Shown here piece by piece: positions 62,083 through 64,000 of a DNA stretch of 64,000 nucleotides. How positions within the stretch are numbered: position 1 is the stretch's first letter; each line of letters starts with the position of its first letter. Source of the stretch: Sphagnum compactum. Lineage: Eukaryota > Bryophyta > Sphagnopsida > Sphagnales. The stretch covers positions 20,022,875 to 20,086,874 of the forward strand of contig OZ234495.1 of assembly GCA_965153455.1 (NCBI GenBank). The letters run 5' to 3'. A program made the position numbers and the translations under genes. The notes beneath the pieces were generated by a model, which saw nothing but the letters and a program-made list of their open reading frames with translations, was not told where the DNA came from and did not search any database.

Positions 62083-62902
62083 TGACGCGCTCCTTGGTCC
62101 CGAGGTGAACCCACTTGAGGGTTCACCAATGTGAAGTTGCGGAAAGTGGGGACCGAAGGGCACGCTCCCGACTTCCAACTCTAGAAAGGGGTAGAGGGTC
62201 GAGTTGGAAGCCCCGGGATTAGACTAGGAAGATGGACTAGTAGATCAAGCACGAATCTACATCCAAAACCAACCACAAATGGGTTAGTTCACATTCGGGA
62301 ACACCCTTGGGTGTTGGGACAAGCCATGGGCACTTTGGACTACTTGACTCACCACGGCCCGGACTTGGGGGAAGCCACCACCTTCCCCCTTATAGTTATC
62401 TCTGCAGCTCGCCGTGGAGGCTACATCCAAATGGCACATTTTGTTGGGACTCCCGAAATGGAGTCCCGAAATTGTCCCGGCTGGACTCTCGGAACTTTGA
62501 ACGGCCATAACTCCCGACTGCAGAGTCCGATCGCGACGAGGTCTAAACCAAAGTTGTAGCCCTCGTCGAGGTCTTTTCAACGCCATGTCGCACTTTCAAA
62601 TCGGATGTCGGGAAGAGGTCGTTTCCCGACTTTTAGTGGTCGCGAGTCAAATTGCCAGTTTGACTCCCGGCCCTTCTTTTGCCCATAACTTGGGCTGCAG
62701 ATGTCGAAATGGCCAATGCGAGGCCATTTTCGATATCTACGTTTCAAGACCTTTTCAATGACACCAAGAACACCCCAATGCGAGGTGTTTTGGGCCTTGC
62801 TGTTGAGCTCTAAACATTCGGGAGTCCCGAAGGGCTCCAAACCTCCAACTTTTCCAAGTGTTGGGCTTCACCCCCACACTTGGACAAAGTGGGGTTGCGA
62901 CA
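62083..62902 (-). mobile_element. Long terminal repeat (3' LTR) of a Ty3/gypsy chromovirus-type element
   Basis: The 820-bp segment begins TGACGCGC and ends GTTGCGACA, so it has TG...CA ends. On the minus strand it directly follows a purine-rich polypurine tract, and it lies downstream of a chromodomain-ending polyprotein. It is GC-richer than the flank. Possible TATA text (CTATAAGG on the minus strand) lies near 62,390. A perfect 9-bp inverted repeat (GGTGAACCC ... GGGTTCACC) sits near 62,104-62,127. The bases GTTAA just outside at 62,078-62,082 could be one half of a target duplication; the other half is beyond the window. Confidence 0.75.
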
Positions 62903-62917
62903 CTCTCCCCCACTAGA
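62903..62917 (-). other. Polypurine tract of the retrotransposon
   Basis: On the minus strand the sequence AGTGGGGGAGAG stands immediately before the TGTCGCAACC start of the LTR. That is the expected place and composition of the plus-strand primer of an LTR retrotransposon. Confidence 0.75.
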
Positions 62918-63682
62918 AGAAAGAGGTCAATGTCCTCATTGACACTTAGAGTTTTCCTTCATACAATTGCAATTGCTTTCTTTTGGATCCTTGGCCATTT
63001 GCCGACTCTTTGCGGCTCGGACCTTGTCTCAAGCTAACTTAGGCGTCCCCAAGATTCCAACACTTTCTTGACAAGTCCAAGAAGGTCTTGTAGGGAACCC
63101 TCTTTCTTTGCTTCGTCAAAAGACTAAACTAGGCTAATTAACGAAGCCCTCATTTGGGAGGAACCTTTTTCCATCCTTCCCTTCATGAAGACTTAAGTCA
63201 AGTCTACTCTTGACCTAAGCTACTTGACATGACTCCTTTTCCTATCTCGCGCCTTGGTCACAACAACCAAGCCTTAACTAAAAGGTTTGCTTATCAAGGT
63301 ACAAGAAGCAACACTTAGGTTTGCCAAACCCAAGTCCCAAACTACACTTAAAGTATGCGAGCGGGGTCATGACTTCCCGCGTTGGCCACACTACCAACCA
63401 ACCCTTTGGGATGCACTTAAGGCATGTGTATGTCCCCGCAAGCTCACCTTGCTTGCCTCCTCTTTTGGGGCCAAGTTTCCTCAACCCCAAAGTAGGAGTC
63501 CGATTTTGATTTGGGCCTACGCAAGAAAGTTCTATTTGTCCAAGCCACAACCCTATTTGCCTTAACAAATTTTTCATGATACAATCTCTTGGAAGTTTTA
63601 AAGCCCTTTTTTATTTCGCTTGCAACTTGATGTGGTACATTTTATGAAACTTTCCCCCTCTAAAAGAAAGGTGATGTCCTCA
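62918..63682 (-). mobile_element. Internal 3' spacer of the retrotransposon
   Basis: About 770 bases between the polyprotein stop and the polypurine tract have no coding domain that I recognise. Composition matches the rest of the element. Confidence 0.55.
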
Positions 63683-64000
63683 TCATGCTCTACGTCTTTT
63701 CTTCGCCGGTCTAGTGTGGAATTCTTCTATGGCTTCTTGGGCATGTTCCATGTCGGATTCATTCACCCAAGAAGCCTCTATTGCATGGTAACCTTTCCAC
63801 TTAACTAAGTATTCCCGCTCTCGCCCTCTAAGTTGCCTCGATTTGAGCACGGCCTCTACCTCAAACTTTGGTTCATTATGAACCAAGTCCGGTGGAGGCC
63901 TTGAATGATGCTCTCTATTAGGCCTTGAGGTGTCGCGGGAGACCGGCTTCAAAAGGGAAACATGAAATGTGGGATGAACTCTAAGATTTTCCGGAAGTTC
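63683..64000 (-). CDS. Ty3/gypsy polyprotein, integrase C-terminus with chromodomain (partial)
   Basis: The minus-strand frame enters from the right edge of the window and ends at 63,683. It starts with the integrase tail 'HPTFHVSLLKP', the common chromovirus junction motif. A chromodomain follows: 'FEVEAVLKSR', 'EYLVKWKGY' and 'ASWVNESDMEHAQEAIEEF', with the aromatic cage positions largely kept. Chromodomains of this class guide integration toward particular chromatin. The frame is open across all the visible sequence, so the element may be fairly young. The gag, protease, reverse transcriptase and 5' LTR would lie beyond the window. Confidence 0.88.
   Translation of the reverse strand, partial: ELPENLRVHPTFHVSLLKPVSRDTSRPNREHHSRPPPDLVHNEPKFEVEAVLKSRQLRGREREYLVKWKGYHAIEASWVNESDMEHAQEAIEEFHTRPAKKRRRA

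Noticed and set aside
1-64000. CRISPR arrays, operons or prokaryotic defence systems
   Set aside because: The tandem repeats lack unique spacers, the genes have spliceosomal introns, and nothing prokaryotic is present.

Overview
The window is nuclear DNA from a land plant. Genes are split by spliceosomal introns, several products carry plastid-targeting N-termini (psbX, an ArsA/GET3-like ATPase), and the spacers are AT-rich and full of decayed transposons. A seed-free plant, most likely a fern, is my best guess. This rests on the wording of a PLS-type PPR relic and on an inward-rectifier (Kir/KirBac) type channel gene, and it is inference only.

Layout. 1-6.9 kb: AT-rich DNA with a dead PIF/Harbinger transposase (3.2-3.9 kb). 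6.9-8.6 kb: a J-domain protein whose probable intron is an array of paired inverted repeats. 9-15.6 kb: tandem arrays, a MITE, inverted repeats and a telomere-like tract. 16.0-19.3 kb: a six-exon cinnamoyl-CoA-reductase-like gene with a probable GC-AG intron. 18.4-24.6 kb: nested duplications, including a dead fragment of the release factor gene. 25.6-27.7 kb (minus): organellar peptide chain release factor 2. 29.3-33.4 kb (plus): a nine-exon coiled-coil protein of unknown family. 35.1-35.8 kb: a PPR relic. 37.5-42.4 kb (minus): a ten-exon Kir-type channel with a non-canonical pore sequence. 43-53 kb: AT-rich DNA with a Ty1/copia relic, an exact 128-bp tandem duplication and a long inverted repeat. 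53.1-53.7 kb (minus): psbX. 54.8-58.2 kb (minus): a seven-exon plastid ArsA/GET3-like ATPase. 62.1-64.0 kb: the 3' end of a Ty3/gypsy chromovirus-type retrotransposon.

The genes are independent housekeeping genes and do not form an operon or cluster. Three concern plastids or organelles (release factor, psbX, ATPase). Exon models were built by hand from reading frame, GT-AG signals and remembered family motifs. Exon phases close correctly through the CCR-like gene, the coiled-coil gene, psbX, the ATPase and the channel. The 5' ends of the J-protein, release factor and channel genes are unresolved.

I did not find a convincing new biological system. The best candidates for a second look are the channel pore, the hairpin array whose unit ends in a splice-acceptor-like motif, the GC-AG intron, and the altered HPD motif of the J-protein.
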